Part shown: positions 62,402-64,000 of the stretch, piece after piece
How the letters are laid out: each line of letters begins with the position of its first letter
Position numbering within the stretch: the first letter of the stretch is position 1
Source: Pedobacter jejuensis
GTDB taxonomy: Bacteria; Bacteroidota; Bacteroidia; Sphingobacteriales; Sphingobacteriaceae
Assembly (NCBI RefSeq): GCF_003725795.1
Contig: NZ_RBEE01000012.1
Coordinates: 124,001-188,000, forward strand
Direction: 5' to 3'
DNA: 64,000 bases
Made by a program: the position numbers and the translations under genes
Notes under the pieces: model-generated
Seen by the model: only the letters and a program-made list of their open reading frames with translations
Told to the model about the DNA's origin: nothing
Databases searched by the model: none

Positions 62402-62899
62402 ATGAAAACAGTATTAATCCCTACCGACTTCAATTTAGAAAGCACAAAAGCAATTGATGCACTAGTTCAAAATCTAGAGGGCGAAAAACTAAACTTAATA
62501 TTTGTTCATGCATTTAAACTTTCAGATTCTATTACTGATATGCTTATGCTTAGTCGAAGAAGCCGCGATTATGAAAACGTGAGTGACGAGTTTTATTCCC
62601 TTCTAAATGAATATAAAAATAAATATCAAGGCAATATTAACACCATTGGTATAGAATATTTTTATGGTAGCACCGTTGCAGCCTTTAAAAATTTTTTAGA
62701 AGCCTTTGATGTAGATGCAATTGCCTTTTTAAAAGATTATAAGTTCACTCCAATCAATAAGTACAGCATCAACCCAAAATATTTGGGTGAACGCTCTGGT
62801 TGTAAGGTGCTTAATCTAAATGTTATGAAAGTACATCCTTCAGAGAATCTTATTGAAACAAAAATTTACGAGGCAGAAATGCAAGAAGTAAATGCGTAA
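62402..62899 (+). CDS. UspA-like universal stress protein
   Basis: The 165-residue protein begins MKTVLIPTDFNLESTKAIDAL, the UspA strand-1 pattern. The rest is consistent with a single Usp domain, but the glycine-rich ATP-binding loop of classical UspA is not obvious, so nucleotide binding is uncertain. It is 25 bases upstream of the bestrophin-like channel gene, and both follow a two-component system, which suggests a shared stress response. Confidence 0.6.
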   Translation: MKTVLIPTDFNLESTKAIDALVQNLEGEKLNLIFVHAFKLSDSITDMLMLSRRSRDYENVSDEFYSLLNEYKNKYQGNINTIGIEYFYGSTVAAFKNFLEAFDVDAIAFLKDYKFTPINKYSINPKYLGERSGCKVLNLNVMKVHPSENLIETKIYEAEMQEVNA

Positions 62900-62924
62900 T
62901 TAATCACCCTTTAATTTAAATATC

Positions 62925-63851
62925 ATGCTGTTACGAAATAATGTTCCGCTCACTTATATATTCGGAAAAATCAAAAAAGAATTGCTTTTTGTAATTGCTT
63001 ATTCAGTTGGTATCGTAATTCTATATCAGAATTTTCACGTTACCCGAATATCAATTCCTGTTGCTGTACCAGCTTTACTAGGGACAATCATATCCCTTTT
63101 ACTTGCGTTTCGTTCCAACCAGGCTTATGATAGATGGTGGGAAGCTAGAATTTTATGGGGAGCAATTGTTAACGATTCCAGATCCATCGCCCGCCAAATA
63201 TTATCTTTTGTAGATAATCCATACAATCAAGATGATATTGAGCAGTTTAAAGCACAATTTATTAAACGCCAAATTGCCTGGTGTTTCGCTTTAAGTCAGG
63301 CTTTAAGAGGTTTTAGCCCTAGAAAAGGATTAGAAGAGTACCTAACTCCTGAACAAATGGCTTTTATAAAGAACCGTAAAAATGTTACTACAACTTTATT
63401 GGAGTTGCATGGAATGGATTTAAAGAAAGCTTTGCAAGAAGGCTTGATTAACAAATATCAACAGATAGAAATCGATAAAACAATATCTGCACTATGTAAC
63501 CATATGGGGGGTTCTGAACGGATTAAGAACACGGTTTTCCCGGTAACTTATAGCAAATACATTAGCATGTCTATCCATTTATTTATTGTTTTATTGCCTT
63601 TCGGTTTAATAGAATACTTTGGATATATGGAAGTGCCTTTAGTTGTTGCAATTGCCGCGTTTTTTTTACTGGTTGAAAAAATGGCTGTTCATTTACAAGA
63701 TCCATTCGAAAACAAACCAACTGATACCCCGACAACGACGATTTGCAGAACGATAGAAAGAGATTTATGCCAGATGTTGGATGATAATAAATTATATGAA
63801 GATAAGCCTCAAACGGAATTGGCTCCAGTTGGGTCTTATTATATCTTATAA
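62925..63851 (+). CDS. bestrophin-family (UPF0187) anion channel
   Basis: The 308-residue protein shows the bestrophin pattern: helices at about 20-50, FRSNQAYDRWWEARILWGAIVNDSRSIARQI (the conserved RWWEAR-type segment), and helices at about 215-260, ending in a soluble tail with DPFENKPTDTPT. Such proteins form pentameric anion channels in the membrane. It is the last gene in the window and is followed by a small hairpin at 63879-63894. Confidence 0.88.
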   Translation: MLLRNNVPLTYIFGKIKKELLFVIAYSVGIVILYQNFHVTRISIPVAVPALLGTIISLLLAFRSNQAYDRWWEARILWGAIVNDSRSIARQILSFVDNPYNQDDIEQFKAQFIKRQIAWCFALSQALRGFSPRKGLEEYLTPEQMAFIKNRKNVTTTLLELHGMDLKKALQEGLINKYQQIEIDKTISALCNHMGGSERIKNTVFPVTYSKYISMSIHLFIVLLPFGLIEYFGYMEVPLVVAIAAFFLLVEKMAVHLQDPFENKPTDTPTTTICRTIERDLCQMLDDNKLYEDKPQTELAPVGSYYIL

Positions 63852-63878
63852 AACAAAGGTCTTTGATTTTTAGTAGAA

Positions 63879-63894
63879 ACCTGCTTTTGCAGGT
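63879..63894 (+). terminator. weak hairpin after the bestrophin gene
   Basis: ACCTGC and GCAGGT pair around TTTT, 28 bases after the stop. There is no strong T-run, so the terminator role is tentative. Confidence 0.4.
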
Positions 63895-64000
63895 GGTTAG
63901 TTAAATCCGTGAATCTGAAATCTGGATGGATTTTAGATTCTGGAAGTTTGATAGTTGACTTTAATAATTATCAATTTTAAAACAAAAAACCTCTTCAAGT

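Overview
The window reads as chromosomal DNA of a Bacteroidota bacterium, most likely family Sphingobacteriaceae (Pedobacter-like). The signs are low GC, gliding-type genes gldA/gldF/gldG/gldC, families typical of the phylum (DUF3810, DUF2339/DUF3999, DUF4397), no strong Shine-Dalgarno sites, and at least 18 exact copies of the Bacteroidota -7 promoter element TAnnTTTG in front of genes. I saw no rRNA, tRNA, CRISPR array, prophage or intact insertion sequence. The genus is an inference from memory of gene content.

Layout. 1-4735: a tight same-strand cluster with two small membrane proteins, a DUF350 protein, a membrane-fused spermidine synthase-like enzyme, a Tat/lipoprotein-type FAD oxidoreductase and a polytopic membrane protein with conserved-looking His motifs. 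It is the least understood system here. 4787-8000: a lipocalin, small membrane proteins, gldC and rhlE. 8300-11936: pyrC, a YoeB-type toxin-antitoxin pair coupled to a DUF3810 gene, and miaE. 11988-16032: a glycosyltransferase, a 960-bp gene-free stretch with a 53-bp tandem repeat, and an HscA-like Hsp70. 16428-23991: a luciferase-like monooxygenase, DUF4395, DUF2339/DUF3999, DUF1569, a Zn phospholipase C-like protein and DedA. 24066-30963: two DUF4397 lipoproteins, dnaN, the gldA-gldF-gldG ABC transporter and a glycerophosphodiesterase. 31114-34134: DUF58 and pyruvate oxidase.

34322-43930 holds most of phenylalanine/tyrosine breakdown: an aromatic amino acid hydroxylase, 4-hydroxyphenylpyruvate dioxygenase, homogentisate dioxygenase and a fumarylacetoacetase-type hydrolase with a flavin reductase. 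Unrelated genes (NlpC/P60, DUF4870, SDR, a PIN-domain toxin with a 55-codon antitoxin) lie between them. The tyrosine aminotransferase and maleylacetoacetate isomerase are not in the window.

44087-55368: GtrA, a CAP-domain protein, an SDR with its probable AraC regulator and operator repeats, glycyl-tRNA synthetase, a PQQ-type sugar dehydrogenase, thioredoxin, and a DNA polymerase III alpha subunit fused to an N-terminal proofreading exonuclease. 55606-63851: an S41 peptidase, two more lipocalins, malate dehydrogenase, a retropepsin-like protease, an SRPBCC protein, a two-component system, a UspA-like protein and a bestrophin-like channel.

Intergenic DNA carries several families of short dispersed palindromes and low-complexity tandem arrays. 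Domain assignments come from reading motifs and from memory of the families. No database search was run.
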